Source of the DNA: Cannabis sativa
Lineage: Eukaryota > Streptophyta > Magnoliopsida > Rosales > Cannabaceae
NCBI RefSeq assembly: GCF_029168945.1
Contig: NC_083602.1
Coordinates: 69,522,600 to 69,586,599 of the forward strand
DNA length: 64,000 nucleotides
Direction: 5' to 3'
The position numbers and the translations under genes are program-made. The first letter of the stretch is position 1; every line of letters starts with the position of its first letter. Shown here piece after piece: positions 1-13,469 of this stretch. The notes under the pieces were generated by a model, which ran no database searches, was not told the origin of the DNA, and was given only the letters and a program-made list of their open reading frames with translations.

Positions 1-291
1 GGCACCATTCCAAATTTCCTTAACTACTAGTGTTAATTTCCTGATTAACCAAAAGTAGTTGCCAAAGGTATAGAATCCGGTATCCCAAGAGAGTAGACAT
101 ATAGAGAGGAATTTAACATTATCAATAATTTTGTGATTAAGGAAGAGTAATGGTGGAGAAAAGGTTGTGGTTAATTCAACCTTTCATATCCTATTACGAG
201 GAATTTACTACTACTACACTTGATTTGTATATCAAGGTGTTGAGATTATTTGAAACGCACTTTTTGTTTTATATTAGTGCAAGTGGGAGTT
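1..291 (+). mobile_element. 3' end of internal region of a 1.9-kb-LTR retrotransposon
   Basis: Non-coding 3' internal sequence of a retrotransposon that starts left of the window. It ends in the purine-rich stretch AGTGCAAGTGGGAGT directly before the LTR start TGTTGGG at 292, which is the polypurine-tract arrangement that primes plus-strand synthesis. The same tract with related but clearly diverged upstream sequence recurs at 9020-9139, so two different copies of the family are represented. No open reading frame with recognisable similarity is present. Confidence 0.75.
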
Positions 292-2159
292 TGTTGGGTT
301 TTATGCCCTAAATAAAACTCATTTCAATATAATCAGATTTACTTATTAATATAGATCAGAAATAACATTTAATGTTGCATGGTTCACATGATTTATTTCA
401 TGATTATATGTACATAATGTATAAATTCATCTGAAACCCTTTTCACATACTCGATCCTGTTTATTGTGTTGTCAACACATTGGAAAGTAAACATGACTAT
501 GTGAATAAAGTTTCCTAGATTTATCAGACAGTTTTACTGATATGATAATCTACAATAGAGTTTACTTGTATTTGGAGAAATGCTATGTTCTTTCCAGAGC
601 ATTGGTTAAAGTAAAGCTCAGGTTGGATGCATGGAGTATGCATCGGAAGGGACCGATATTGAACTTTGACTTAGATTTATTAAACTTACCGTAATATCTA
701 TTCAAGTCAATATCGCCTAGTTGATCCTAGATCAAATGATCTTAATCCTGATATGATTAGGCTCAATCTCGAGAGGCTATTCGTGTTCTTTGATTTGTTA
801 GTTAAGCCTACTTTCAGGGCAGGGTGATACGTACATTTTGGGAACACGGTAGTGTAATTGAGTGGGAGCGCTAGCATAAACATAGAATCTATAGCTTCTA
901 TCTGGCGAATAGTAAGCAAAGGATGATCTCCTTCGAGCTTGACCAAACGAACATAAATGATGGGGTACTCATTTCACATAAGCTGAAATATCATTTATAC
1001 GGGGTCAAGTGTTTTAAGGATAAAATACATAGTAGGGTGTTACGGTAATCTAATCCCTTTACAGTGTAGATCATTCATATAGAGGATCATTGATCAAATT
1101 AGGATTATTACAATGGATAACTAATGATGTGTCTATAAGGTGGAACATATAGAGCATTCTATATAACTGAGAGTGCAATTCTAAGTTCTATGCGTGGATT
1201 CAACGAAGAATTAATAAGTTAGTGAATTTTAGTAATTAATTCTTGATCTACTTATTGGAAGCTCGGTTATATAGACCCATGGTCCCCGCACTAGTTGAGA
1301 TAATATTGCTTGTAAGACTCATGTAATTGGTTTTGATTAATCAATTATAATTCTCAAATTAGACTATGTCTATTTGTAAATTTTTTCACTAAATAAGGGC
1401 GAAATTGTAAAGAAAGAGTTTTAGGGGCATATTTGTTAATTATGATACTTTGTATGGTTCAATTAATAAATATGATAAATGACAATATTATTTAATAATT
1501 ATTTATAGTTATTAAATAGTTAGGATTGGCATTTAAATGGTTGAATTTGAAAATTGGCGTTTTTGAGAAAATCAGATGCTGTAAAAGATAAAACTGCAAA
1601 ATTGCAAAAAGTGAGGCCCAAATCCACTAAGCATGGCCGGCCACTTTTGTAGGCAATTTAAACTGATATTTTCATTATTTTAATGCCAAATAATTCAAAC
1701 CTAACCCTAGTGGAATGCTATAAATAGATAGTGAAGGCTTCAGAAAAAATATACTTTTCTTCTGACACTTCTGAATCAGAAAAACCTGAGCCTTCTCTCT
1801 CTTGCTTGGCCGCCACCCTCTCTCTCTCTTCTTCCTTCATATTTCGAAATTACCTTAGTGATTAGAGTAGTGCCCACACACAGCAAGCAATACCTCAATC
1901 ATAGTGAGGAAGATCGTGAAGAAAGATCATCAGCAAAGGAGTTTCAGCATCAAGGATCCAGAGAAAGAGATCCAGTTCAGATCTTGATAATACTTTGCGA
2001 CAGAAAAGATACAAGGGTTAGAGATTTGAACGGAAGGAGTCATTTAATTCCGCTGCACCCAATGTAAGGTTTCTTTAACTTTATACGTGTTTATTTCATC
2101 ATTTTAGAAAGTTCATATTTAGGGTGTTAATCAACATACTTGTGAGTAGATCTAAGATC
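292..2159 (+). mobile_element. LTR 1 of the 1.9-kb family, 3' end missing
   Basis: Begins TGTTGGGTTTTATGCCC immediately after a polypurine tract. It matches LTR 2 along its whole length (roughly 96-97% by eye) but stops at the bases CTAAGATC, lacking the last 21 bp of a complete LTR (compare 4036-4056, which end in CCAACA). A TATA box (TATAAATA, 1719-1726) followed by a CT-rich leader marks the promoter and the start of transcription. The next LTR begins on the very next base. Short ORFs inside it recur in the other LTR copies only because the copies share descent. Confidence 0.9.
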
Positions 2160-4056
2160 TGTTGGGTTTTATGCCCTAAATAAAACTCATTTCAATATAA
2201 TCAGATTTACTTATTAATATAGATCAGAAATAACATTTAATGTTGCATGGTTCACATGATTTATTTCATGATTATATGTACATAATGTATAAATTCATCT
2301 GAAACCCTTTTCACATACTTGATCCTGTTTATTGTGCCGTCAACACATTGGAAAGTAAACATGACTATATGAATAAAGTTTCCTAGATTTATCAGACATA
2401 GGGTTTTACTGATATGATAATCTACAACAGAGTTTACTTGCATTTGGAGAAGTGCTATGTTCTTTCCAGAGCATTGGTTAAAGTAAAGCTCAGGTTGGAT
2501 GCATGGAGTATGCATCGGAAGGGACCGATATTGAACTTTGACTTAGATTTATTAAACTTACCGTAATATCTATTCAAGTCAATATCGCCTAGTTGATCCT
2601 AGATCAAATGATCTTAATCCTGATATGATTAGGCTCAATCTTGAAAGGCTATTCGTGTTCTTTGATTTGTTAGTTAAGCCTACTTTTAGGTCAGGGTGAA
2701 ACGTACATTTTGGGAACACGGTAGTGCAATTGAGTGGGAGTGCTATCATAAACATGGAATCTATAGCTTCTATCTGGCGAATAGTAAGCAAAGAATGATC
2801 TCCTTCGAGCTTGACCAAACGAACATAAATGGTGGAGTACTCATTTCACATAAGCTGAAATATCATTTATACGGGGTCAAGTGTGTTAAGGAATAAATAC
2901 ACTGTAGGGTGTAACGGTAATTTAATCCCTTTACAGTGTAGATCATTCATATAGAGGATCAATGATCAAATTAGGATTATAACAATGGATAACTAATGAT
3001 GTGTCTATATGGTGGACATATAGAGCATTCTATATACTGAGAGTGCAATTCTAAGTTCTATGCGTGGATTCAACGAAGAATTAATAAGTTAGTGAGTTTT
3101 AGTACTAAATTCTTGATCTACTTATTGGAAGCTCGGTTATATAGACCCATGGTCCCCGCACTAGTTGAGATAATATTGCTTGTAAGACTCATGTAATTGG
3201 TTTTGATTAATCAATTATAATTCTCAAATTAGACTATGTCTATTTGTGAATTTTTCACTAAGTAAGGGGAAAATTGTAAAGAAAGAGTTTTAGGGGTATA
3301 TTTGTTAATTATGATACTTTGTATGGTTCAATTAATAAATATGATAAATGACAATATTATTTAATAATTATTTATAGTTATTAAATAGTTAGAATTGGCA
3401 TTTAAATGGTTGAATTTGAAAATTGGCGTTTTTGAGAAAATCAGATGCAGAAAAGATAAAACTGCAAAATTGCAAAAAGTGAGGCCCAAATCCACATGTA
3501 TAGGGCCGACCACTTTTGTAGGTTTTTCCCTCTGATATTTTCATTATTTTAATGCCAAATAATTCAAACCTAACCCTAGTGGAATGCTATAAATAGATAG
3601 TGAAGGCTTCAGGAAAATTACACTTTTTTCTGACACTTTCTGAATCAGAAAAAACCTGAGCCTTCTCTCTCCCTATCTTTGGCCGAACCCACTCTCTCTC
3701 TCTCTTCCTCTTGAATTTCGAAAATCCTTAGTGTATGAGTAGTGCTCACACACAGCAAGTGATACCTCAACCATAGTGAGGAAGATCGTGAAGAAAGACT
3801 TTCAACAAGAAGGAGGTTTCAGCATCAAAGATTCAGAGAAAGAGATCCAGGTTCAGATATTGATAATGCTCTGCTACAGAAAGGAATCAAGGGCTAGATA
3901 TCTGAACGGAAGGAGTCATTATATTCCTCTGCACCCAATGTAAGGTTTCCTAAACTTTATATGTGTTTATTTCATCGTTTTAGAAAGTTCATATTTAGGG
4001 TGTTAATAAACATACTTGTGAGTAGATCTAAGATCCTGGTAAAATAAATTCCAACA
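2160..4056 (+). mobile_element. LTR 2 of the 1.9-kb family, complete
   Basis: A complete 1897-bp LTR with terminal inverted hexamers TGTTGG and CCAACA. The promoter TATA box is at 3588-3595. It is followed after two bases by a primer-binding site, so it acts as the 5' LTR of the internal region 4057-9139. It abuts LTR 1 head to tail with no internal DNA and no target duplication between them. Confidence 0.92.
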
Positions 4057-4058
4057 AC

Positions 4059-4071
4059 TGGCCTCAGAGCC
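4059..4071 (+). promoter_or_regulatory. primer-binding site (initiator tRNA-Met type)
   Basis: TGGCCTCAGAGCC lies 2 bp past the LTR end. It differs by two bases from TGGTATCAGAGCC, the complement of the plant initiator methionine tRNA 3' end that copia-type elements use to prime minus-strand synthesis. Confidence 0.75.
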
Positions 4072-6472
4072 ATGGTAATTGATTTACTTGCAAGAAATTT
4101 GGACTTTAAAACGATTGTTTGTTTGTTTTTGGATGGTATCATGTTGTATTGAGTGTTATTTGATGATTGATTGATGTTTGTGAATTTTCGTTAAATAGGA
4201 TCCATCCAAATGTGTGCCTGTGTGAGCCTATATGTTTATTTTATTATATAGATGCATATAGGTTGTTGTTGCTAAATAAAATGTCACACCATGATAGATT
4301 TTATTTAGGTCCATTTAGTTTTTGGACCTATTCAATTAATAACAGTTATTTATTTTAAGGTTAAATTCCTCTCTTTTGGGCCTTGTGTGAGAGTTGGGGC
4401 CAATAGAAGTGGGTACGACATACTGAACCCAGCTCCCCCTCACATGAACTACCCCAATTGTGAAGGTCCATTTGCCTGATTTGAATAACTGTGCTAGGTT
4501 AATTAAATTAGTTTAACCTAATAAAATTGATTAGCAACATAATTAACTTTTAAAATATATGAAATTTATTTTCATTTTAATATTTTAAAGTTAATTTTAA
4601 GAAAAAACACTCTTAGTTTTAGATATTATTTCTGGACAAACTATTTGTATTTTTCTTGTATTTAATTAAATAAAGAATTTTAACTAACTAGATTGTTTCT
4701 GAAGCTTATTTATTAAATATTCCTATTTAAGTTATAAATTAGTTATTTTAACTAATTTTTCTTATCTAACTTAAATTTGAATATTTTTTGGATTTAAAAC
4801 TAAGTTGAGGAATTCTAGGAATTAGTTATTAAAGATTCTTGAGATATTTTTTAAGTTGGTTTTAAACTTAAAATGGAATATTTTTCAAATTAAGTGGTTA
4901 CAACTTAATTTTTGATATTTAATTAAATTTGAATTTGAAAATATTTAAGTTCTAGATTTTTTTTTCTATAACAACTTAAATTAGATATTTTTGAAATTTT
5001 TGTTGAAAAGATACTTAGTTGAAATAAGATATTTTCTAGATAGTTATTTCTAGACTACTTATTATTTCTAATATTAAATAGGAAAATATTATACATTGTG
5101 AAATTAATTATTTAAATAATTAATTTTGGTACAATTTAAGTTAAGAATATTTTTCCTAATATTAAACTAGAGATTAATAATTAAGTCTTCTCTACACTTA
5201 ATTATTTATTTCTTGAATTTAATACATTTAATTAAATTGAAAAATTAAATATCTAAGTTGATTTTCATCATGATACTTAAATATTTTTTTTCATGACACT
5301 TAATTAAATAGAAAATTATTTTAAGTTGAAATTTATTTTTTCAACTTAAATTTAAATAATTTTCGAAATATATATTATTTTTATTTATTTTATTAATCAA
5401 TTTCGAAATTGCATTTAATTATGCAAGATAATTTTGAATTTATCTTGAAAAATAGATTAAGTTGTAAATTAATTATTTATTTTAATTAATTTTGGACCAA
5501 CTTAAATCAATAATTTTCATTTAATGATTAATTTAAAATAAATGAATTAAAATATATTATTAGAAATTGAATTAATTAGTCAAAAAGAAAATCTAGATAG
5601 GTGATATTTTTTTTATTTGAAGTATTTTTTCTAAATAATTATTATTTAAGTATTTCGAAATAGTATAGTATTATACTTTCTTTTTTAAAATACAATAAAT
5701 ATATATTCTCATGAAAATTTAAATTTGAGTTGCAAATTAATTTAAATTAATACAACTTAAATTAAATAATTTTCTTAATATTTATTTGAAATGGAAATAA
5801 TTCAATTTATTTTTAATCACTATCTAAGTATAATTTTATAAATATTAAATTAAATTCTAATTTATAATTTTATTCTAAATTTGATATTTAATGAATATAT
5901 TTTATTATAAATAATAAAGAAAATACATTTTAAATAATGAGCTTTATTATTATTAAGATATTCGATCTCCATTGTTTGTTTTACATAGCTTTTGTTTTAG
6001 TGAGTAATCCTCCCTAATGGAGGAACGTTCATTAGCAGGTTAGCACCATTTAATCTCGAAAGATAAGTAGCTTTGTAAGTGTTTTATATGGTATTGATCA
6101 CCTTAATGGTGGCGACTGTATTTGACTTACAAAATATGAAACAATGGTAGAAGCTCATAAGATAGAATAGCTTTAACTCTCGCCTAAACGGGACGATGCT
6201 GGATTCCAATCTTGATCGAATAGAAAGTTGCTAGAATGTTTAACATTTTAGATGAGCTGACAACTCTTTTTAATGGATGGTAGCTTTGACTCTCGCCTTA
6301 ACGGGACACTGATATCAGTTTGTTGAAAACCTTAGAAATTATTTAGGATTGTATTTTTTTTAGTATTTTCTCTTATCATTCCTACATGCTATGTGCTTAT
6401 AATTTCTGAATTGGATTTTGTGTTAAACCATTATTGATTTCTATTTATTATTTTGTAGTATCCTGTATAACT

Positions 6473-7357
6473 ATGTCGAATCCCATGTTATCACTCTTGA
6501 CTAAAAATAAGCTAAACGGATCTAACTTTCTAAAATGGAATGAGAACATTAATATTGCTCTCATAGGAGAAAGTGCCTTGTTTGTGTTAACTGAGCCGTC
6601 GCCTGATCAGCCGAGTGACAATGCAACCAAAGCTGTTAAAGAGAAGTACGAGCGTTGATAGAATGCTAACAATAAAGCTTGATACTTCATGCTTTCCAGC
6701 ATGGTTGACACCCTTAAAACTCAGTTTGCAAAAACCGAAACGGCTGCAGAAGTTATGACAAAGTTAACTGAGCTATTCGGTATGGCATCTATTCAGTCTC
6801 GCTTTGACGCGACTAAGAAATACATCAATGCACGAATGGAACCCCATCAGAATGTGCATGATCATGTTCTCCTAATGGAAAGTTATTTCCAAGAAGCCCA
6901 GGATCATGGTGCTGAAATGGATCACACTACTCAAGTAAGCCTTATCTTGAATAGTCTGACTCCAGCTTTTCTGCCCTATACATCAAATTATGTCATGAAC
7001 AAAAAGGACGTAGACTTTCATGAGTTAGTCAATGACCTTCAGACATATGAAAATTTGATTGGATGACCCAACAAGAAAGGGGGTAAATCTCACAATTCTG
7101 GCAATGGTAATGGGACGGTTAAACCTGAGGCACATGTTTCCTCTACTTCAAGACCCAAATCTAAGAAGAAGTAGAAAAACACCAAGAAGCGAGCCAAAGC
7201 TGTGAAAACAGTTCAAAACAAAAAGGCTGCTGCTACTAGTGATGCACTAAAAGGAAAGTGTTTCTACTGCAATGAAAAAGGCCATTGGAAATCCCAATGT
7301 CCTAAACTTCATGCAAAGAAACAAGGTATTTCTTTCTATAAACTTGATGAGTTTTAG
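6473..7357 (+). pseudogene. copia-type gag (UBN2/Retrotran_gag_2 plus CCHC zinc knuckle), decayed
   Basis: One reading frame of 295 codons from ATG to a final TAG resembles copia Gag: an N-terminal stretch with KLNGSNFLKWNENI, a helical central part, a Lys-rich linker and a zinc knuckle CFYCNEKGHWKSQC at 7259-7300 (CX2CX4HX4C intact). Gag would package element RNA into virus-like particles in the cytoplasm. The frame holds five internal stops (TGA/TAG near 6656-6661, 6680, 7064 and 7172) but no frameshift, so the copy is dead. The stops are of the kind C-to-T or G-to-A transitions produce, as expected of methylated transposon DNA. No pol follows. Confidence 0.8.
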
Positions 7358-9125
7358 TGAATTATTATCCAATTGGATTTTTGATTCTGGACTAACTTTG
7401 TTTATTTATTTCTTCTTCTTATAGGCCAAGCTACTTGAACTCAGATGCTATCTTAGTGAGTTGGATCGGAAAGCTGGACAAAAGGGTGAAGATCGTCCAA
7501 GATGAAGATGAAGCTCATTTATTTATTTTTGAATTAATTGTTTTAGTTTAAAAACAATTTGGATTTCGAATTTTAGTTTGGGATTTTATCCCTGTTTTTC
7601 TCATAATGTTGCAATACATTTTTTTTATTAATAATATTTTATTTTATTACAAATAAATTGCAATTTATGAGATTGAGCTTCATTTACTTTATCTTAAACC
7701 ACAATTACCACATTATATTTATATGTTTGTATGTGTAAGTATTTTTATTATTGATACAAATTCTATAATATTTACAACTCTTCATAGAGTTATATTAAAT
7801 AAACACTAGAAATTATTTCTATGTTTATAAATAATTGTTAATTCTAATACAATTATTGAGAATTTGTTTAATAAAAGGATCTTTTGATTTGATAGGGGTG
7901 GAGAAAAGTTAAGAAAACTATGCAGTTCAACGATCTTTTATATTTAATGAACTCTGGATTGTATTCAACTCCACATAATCTCTATAACACTTAGAGAATC
8001 ATGATCTTTATAACCTTTAGGGGTGGATCATAATCTCTATATACTTAGGGGTTAATTTTAAAATCCACAGTATTCTATGTTACACATATTTTCTTTAAAC
8101 ATTGAAGTAATATAATGAATTAGCTATTATCAGTATAAATCCTTGATCTTGATTGTGTGTTCCAATTTAGTTTTACTGTTGTAGTAAATAATGATACCTA
8201 TAAAAGTTCTTTGATAATGTATCACACTACCTTAATTGAGTGGGAGAATTTTAAAATTCTCTACCCATCTTTATTAGGTTGACACTTGTGATAGGAACTT
8301 AAGAACACTACTGAAAGCAAATCTAACCATTCATGTGGATAGACATAACTTATCAGAATTATGAGAATAAGATAAAGAATTCTAGCATAGTCTATTCGAA
8401 TGACTTGAGCCAAGATTTCTAATCCTCATAACATTTTTATGGTATCTTAATTTTGATTACTTAATCTCTAGCAAGTATTTTTCACTTCAAATACTAGTCT
8501 GGTATGTTGATGATTTAGTCTTAAAAGAAACTTATAGTTTCAGACTAATACAATAAGTCACAACTAGATAGCCCTCCAAACAATAAGAGGTTAAAAGTAT
8601 TATTTAACCAGACATCTGCTATTGAGTGGGAGCTATCTGAGATGTAATCAAATAAGGAACGTTAGAAGATATTCAAGAAAGATTTATGAAAGTGATCTAT
8701 ATGTTAGATATTAAGGAACTGTATATCAGTTATCCTTATGTCTACCCCAACTCATTCAAGATTTTGAGATGGTGGTTACTGTGGGGGTGGAGAAGTTGTT
8801 TATAATAATTCAAGCTCTACCAAAGAAGATTTATAACTTTGTAAATTCAAAATTACCAGAAATTTATTTTACTGAAGAAAATTCTACACTGTATTGTCTC
8901 AATTCCATATTTTAAAATATGAGAGATATGTCTTCTGTTTATTCAGATGTACTTTAGAACAGTAAGGATTTCAGTATCCCTTGATGAGTAAAGCATATAG
9001 TAAAGGATGTTTCATAATGTTTTTATGAACCTGTTTCCAGATATTTGGGTGGATTCATATATACTACACTTGATCTGAAGATCAAGACAATAGATTGATT
9101 AAAATGCACAGTTTGTTTTATGTTA

Positions 9126-9139
9126 GTGCAAGTGGGAGT
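9126..9139 (+). promoter_or_regulatory. polypurine tract before LTR 3
   Basis: GCAAGTGGGAGTTT-type purine run directly before the TGTTGGG start of LTR 3. It is the same as the tract before LTR 1 and is the expected plus-strand primer site. Confidence 0.7.
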
Positions 9140-9784
9140 TTGTTGGGTTTTGTGCCCTAAATAAAACCCATTACAATCTGATTAGTTATCAATATAAGAA
9201 ATTTGAAGTGATTTACGTTTGCATGAATTTTACATGCTTATGGTTTAATATGTTTTAATGTTTATACACAAAATCTGTTAAGTCCAGATCGTATGTTTAT
9301 TCACAATCACAGTATTGCCAACACAGTGGAATGTGATTGTGATTATATGATTCAAAAGACTAAGTCCCTGTTTCATCAGTGTTTTGGATTTACACTAATG
9401 TGATAATTAGCGATGATGTGTACTTACACTTGGAATAAGTGTTATGTTCTTTCCATGACATTGGTAAAATATACTAGTTTTGAATGTATGGAGTATACAT
9501 TGGACTGGACCGATATTGAACTTAGTTAAGATATTATGAACTTACCGTTGTATCTTTCCAAGTCAATATCAGTAGTTGATCTTAAGATTAAAAGAATCTA
9601 AATCCTGATATGCTTAGGCTCACCTCAAGAGTACTATTCATGTTCTTTGATTTATTAGTTAAGCCTACTTTTGGGTCAGGGTGATACGTATATTTTGGGA
9701 ACATGATAGTATGATTGAGTGGGAGTGTTGAACATAAATATGGAATCTATAGCTTTTACTGGTGTATAGAAGTCAAGTGATGAT

Positions 9785-11486
9785 TGTTGGAAATTATTCT
9801 ACCGGGATCTAGATTTACTAACAAGATCTGAATCTGGATCTTCTTTTCTCCTTCTTTGATGCAGAATTTCCATAGTCTTACATACTATGATTGAGATACC
9901 ACTTGATGTGTGTGGGCACTACTCATCACTCAAGAAATTCGAAATTACAGAGAAGAAAAGAGAGAGAGAAGGTGGCGTGTGGCCTTTTCTGAAGGAAATT
10001 AATGTGATCAAAGATGTGTGTGTTTCCTCAAGCCAACACTTTCTATTTATAGAAAACCCTCTAGGTTTAGGTTAGAATTGTATGGCATTAAAATAATGGA
10101 AACTACAAATGGCAATTCTCATGCATAGTGGCCGGCCATACAAAGGGATTGGGCCTCAATTTGCAACTTTCCCATTTTGTTATTTTCCATTCCCATTTTC
10201 TCAAAAATGCCAATTTTCCAATTTAACCTTTTAAATGCCAATTCTCATTATTTAATAACTTGGAAATAATTATTAAATAATATTGACATTTAATGTATTT
10301 ATTAATTTAGACATATGAAGTCTCTTAATCAATAAATAAACCTAAAATCTCTTTTCTTTACAATTTCTCCCTTGCTTAGTGAAAATTCATAAAGTAGACA
10401 TAGTCTAACTTTTAGAATTATAATTGATTAATTAAAATCAATTAACTGAGTCTTACAAGCAGTATGGTCTCAACTAGTATGGGGACCATGGGTCTATATA
10501 ACCGAGCTTCCAATAAGTCGAACCGAATTTACCAAGTAAATTCCCTAACTTATTAATTCCTCATTGAATCCACACTTAGAACTTGGAATTGCACTCTCAG
10601 TCATATAGAACGCTCTATATGTTCCATGATATAGACACGCCATTAGTTATCCATTGTTATAACCCTAATGTAATCAATGATCCTCTATATAGATGATTTA
10701 CACTGTAAAGAGATTAAATTACCGTAACACCGTACGATGTATTTTATCCTTAAAACACTTAACCCTGTATAAATGATATTTCAGCTAAGTGAAATGAGAT
10801 CTCCACCATTTATTTTCGTTTGGTTAAGCTCGAAGGAAATCATCCTTTACTTTCTATTCGCCAGATAGAAGCTATAGATTCCATATTTATGTTAGCGCTC
10901 CCACTCAATTGCACTACCGTGTTCCCAAAATGTACGTATCACCCTGACCCAAAAGTAGGCTTAACTAACAAATCAAAGAACACGGATAACACTCTTGAGA
11001 TTGAACCTAACCATATCAGGATTAAGATCATTTGATCTAGGATCAACAGGTGATATTGAATTGAATAGATATTACGGTAAGTTTTAATATATTTAATCAA
11101 AGTTCAATATCGGTCCCTTCCGATGTATACTCCATACATCCGATACTGGTAAACTTTGCCAATGTCCTGGAAAGGACATAACACTTTTCCAAGGTGTAAG
11201 AATAACTATCGCTGATTATATCATGTCAGTCTAAATCCAGTGTTCTGACAAATTAGGGAATAAACTTTTGAACATATAATTAAGATTATATTCCACTGTG
11301 CTGACAACACTATAATCTTTAACAAACTCATATGTTCTGGACTTAAAAAGAATTCATACATTATATACATATAATCATGAAATAAATCATGTGAACCATG
11401 CAACATAAAATGTTATTTCTGATCTTTATTAATAAGTAAGTCTGATTATATTGAAATGAGTTTTATTTAGGGCATAAAACCCAACA
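9785..11486 (-). mobile_element. solo LTR 4 inserted in LTR 3, TSD ATGAT
   Basis: A complete LTR in reverse orientation (TGTTGGAAATTATTC... to ...AAACCCAACA), 1702 bp, without internal sequence. It is flanked by a perfect 5-bp target-site duplication ATGAT (9780-9784 and 11487-11491). This is what remains after insertion of an element followed by recombination between its two LTRs. Confidence 0.93.
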
Positions 11487-11585
11487 ATGATTCCCTTCGA
11501 GCTTAGCTAAATAGAAGTAAATGGATGAGCTCTTGTTTAAGTGACTATTTCTTAGATCACTAAACATCATTTACAGGTAGCTAAG

Positions 11586-13469
11586 TGTTGGAAGTTATTT
11601 TACCAGGAACTTAGATCTACTCACAAGTATGTTGATTTAACAACCTAAATATAAACTTCTAAAACGATGGAAAATTAAACACATAAAAGTATCAGAAATC
11701 TTACATTGGGTGCAGCGGAAAATATGTCTCCTCCCACTCAGATCTCTAACCCTTGATTTCTTTCTGTAGCAGAGTATAATCAAGATGTGAGCCTGATAGT
11801 CCTTCTTTGTTGTTTCTGAATTCTACAAAGCCTTCCTCACTATGATTGAGGTATTACTTGATGTGTGTGGGCACTACTCTAACACTTATAGATTTCGAAA
11901 CAGTGAAGGAATAGAGAGAGAGAGAGGGTGGCGGCTCAGAGAGAATTTTCAGAGAGAAAATTCTGTCAGAATAATGTTGTGAATGTGTTATGAAAACTGA
12001 AGCCTTTGCCTTCTATTTATAGAAGACCACCCAGGGCTATGATTGAATTAATTGACATTTAAAATTGAAAAAATCAAAGAAAAAAGGGAACTTAAGTGGC
12101 CGGCCTAGGCATTGTGGAAACAAGGCTTGCCACTTTTCCAACTTTCCTTTCCCTACATTGATAGTTTCCTGTTTTGTCAAAAACTGCCAATTCCTTTGTT
12201 CAACCACATAAATGTCAAATCTAATTATTTAATAATTAAAATTAATTATCAAATAATATATTGTCATTTATTTTATTAATAATAAAACTAATTAAAGTTT
12301 CCTAATTAATAAATATGCCCTTCAAAATCTCTATTCACTGTTTTGCCCTTAATAAGTGATAAATTCTCAAATAGACACAGTCTATCTTGAGAATTTGAAT
12401 TTTAATTGATTAATTAAAATCAATTAAATGAGTCTTACAAGTAATATTATCTCAACTAGTGGGGGGACCATGGGTCTATATATCCGAGCTTCCAATAAGC
12501 AGATCTAGAATTTACCACTTAAATTCACTGACTTATTAATTCTTCGTTGAATCCACACATAGAACTCAGAATTGCACTCTCAGTATATAGAATGCTCTAT
12601 ATGTTCCACCATATAGACACATCATTAGTTATTCATTGTTATAATCCTAATGTGATCAATGATCCTCTATATGGATGATTTACACTGTAAAGGGACTAAA
12701 TTACCGTAACACCCTACAATGTATTTTATCCTTAAAACACTTAACCCTATATAAATGATATTTCAACTAAGTGAAATGAGTACTCAATCATTTATCTCGT
12801 TTGGTTAAGCTCGAAGGAAATCACCCTTTGCTTACTATTCGCCAGATAGAAGCTATATATTTCATATTTATGTTAGCGCTCCCACTCAATCGCACTACCG
12901 TGTTCCCAAAATGTATGTATTGCCCTGACCAAAAATTAGGCTTAACTAACAAATCAAAGAACACGAATAACACTCTTGAGATTGAGCATAACCATATCAG
13001 GATTTCGATCATGTGATCTAGGATCAACTTATGATATTGAATTGAATAGATATTTACGGTAAGTTTCAAAATCTATTTCAAAGTTCAATATCGGTCCATT
13101 CCAATGCATACTCCATGCATCCAACCTGAGCTTTACTTTAACCTATGTTCTGGAAAGAACATAACATTTCTCCAAATGCAAGTAAACTCTGTTGTAGATT
13201 GTCATATCAATAAAACCCAGTGTTCTGATAAATCTAGGAATACTTTATTCACATAGTCATGTTTACTTTCCACTGTGTTGACAACACAATAAACATGATC
13301 AAGTATGTGAAAAGGGGTTTGGATGAATTTATAAATCAAATAGACAAACAATTGATTAATTGAACCAAAACATACACAAATGAATGAAAAATACTTCTGT
13401 TACTTTATTGATATTGAATAATCTGGATTACATTGAAATAAAGTTTTATTTACGGCATAAAACCCAACA
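11586..13469 (-). mobile_element. solo LTR 5 inserted in LTR 3, imperfect TSD
   Basis: A second reverse-orientation solo LTR of 1884 bp, beginning TGTTGGAAG and ending CCCAACA. Flanks are CTAAG (11581-11585) and CAAAG (13470-13474), a 5-bp duplication with one later mutation. Removing it joins the LTR 3 pieces correctly. It lies only 94 bp from solo LTR 4. Confidence 0.9.

Larger units (their letters stand above)
4057..9139 (+). mobile_element. internal region of gag-only LTR retrotransposon
   Basis: About 5.1 kb between a primer-binding site (4059-4071) and a polypurine tract (9126-9139). The only recognisable coding sequence is a decayed gag (6473-7357). I see no protease, integrase, reverse transcriptase or RNase H motif in any frame. 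About 4530-5990 is extremely AT-rich with many short palindromic TTAATTAA-like runs and no coding signal. About 7360-9125 is non-coding. The layout resembles the non-autonomous TR-GAG class of plant elements, which would be mobilised by a relative's enzymes. An alternative is a copia element that lost pol by deletion. Confidence 0.7.

Noticed and set aside
707..946. A 61-84 aa ORF recurring in several LTR copies (also near 2579, 10820, 12801, 26815), suggesting a conserved small protein
   Set aside because: It starts at TTG, its length varies through frameshifts, and it is antisense to the LTR. The repetition is explained by shared LTR descent.
292..4056. Simple nested insertion of the LTR 2 element into LTR 1
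   Set aside because: The missing 21-bp end of LTR 1 and a matching 5-bp duplication do not appear after LTR 3 (next bases are ATTAT, not AGATC).
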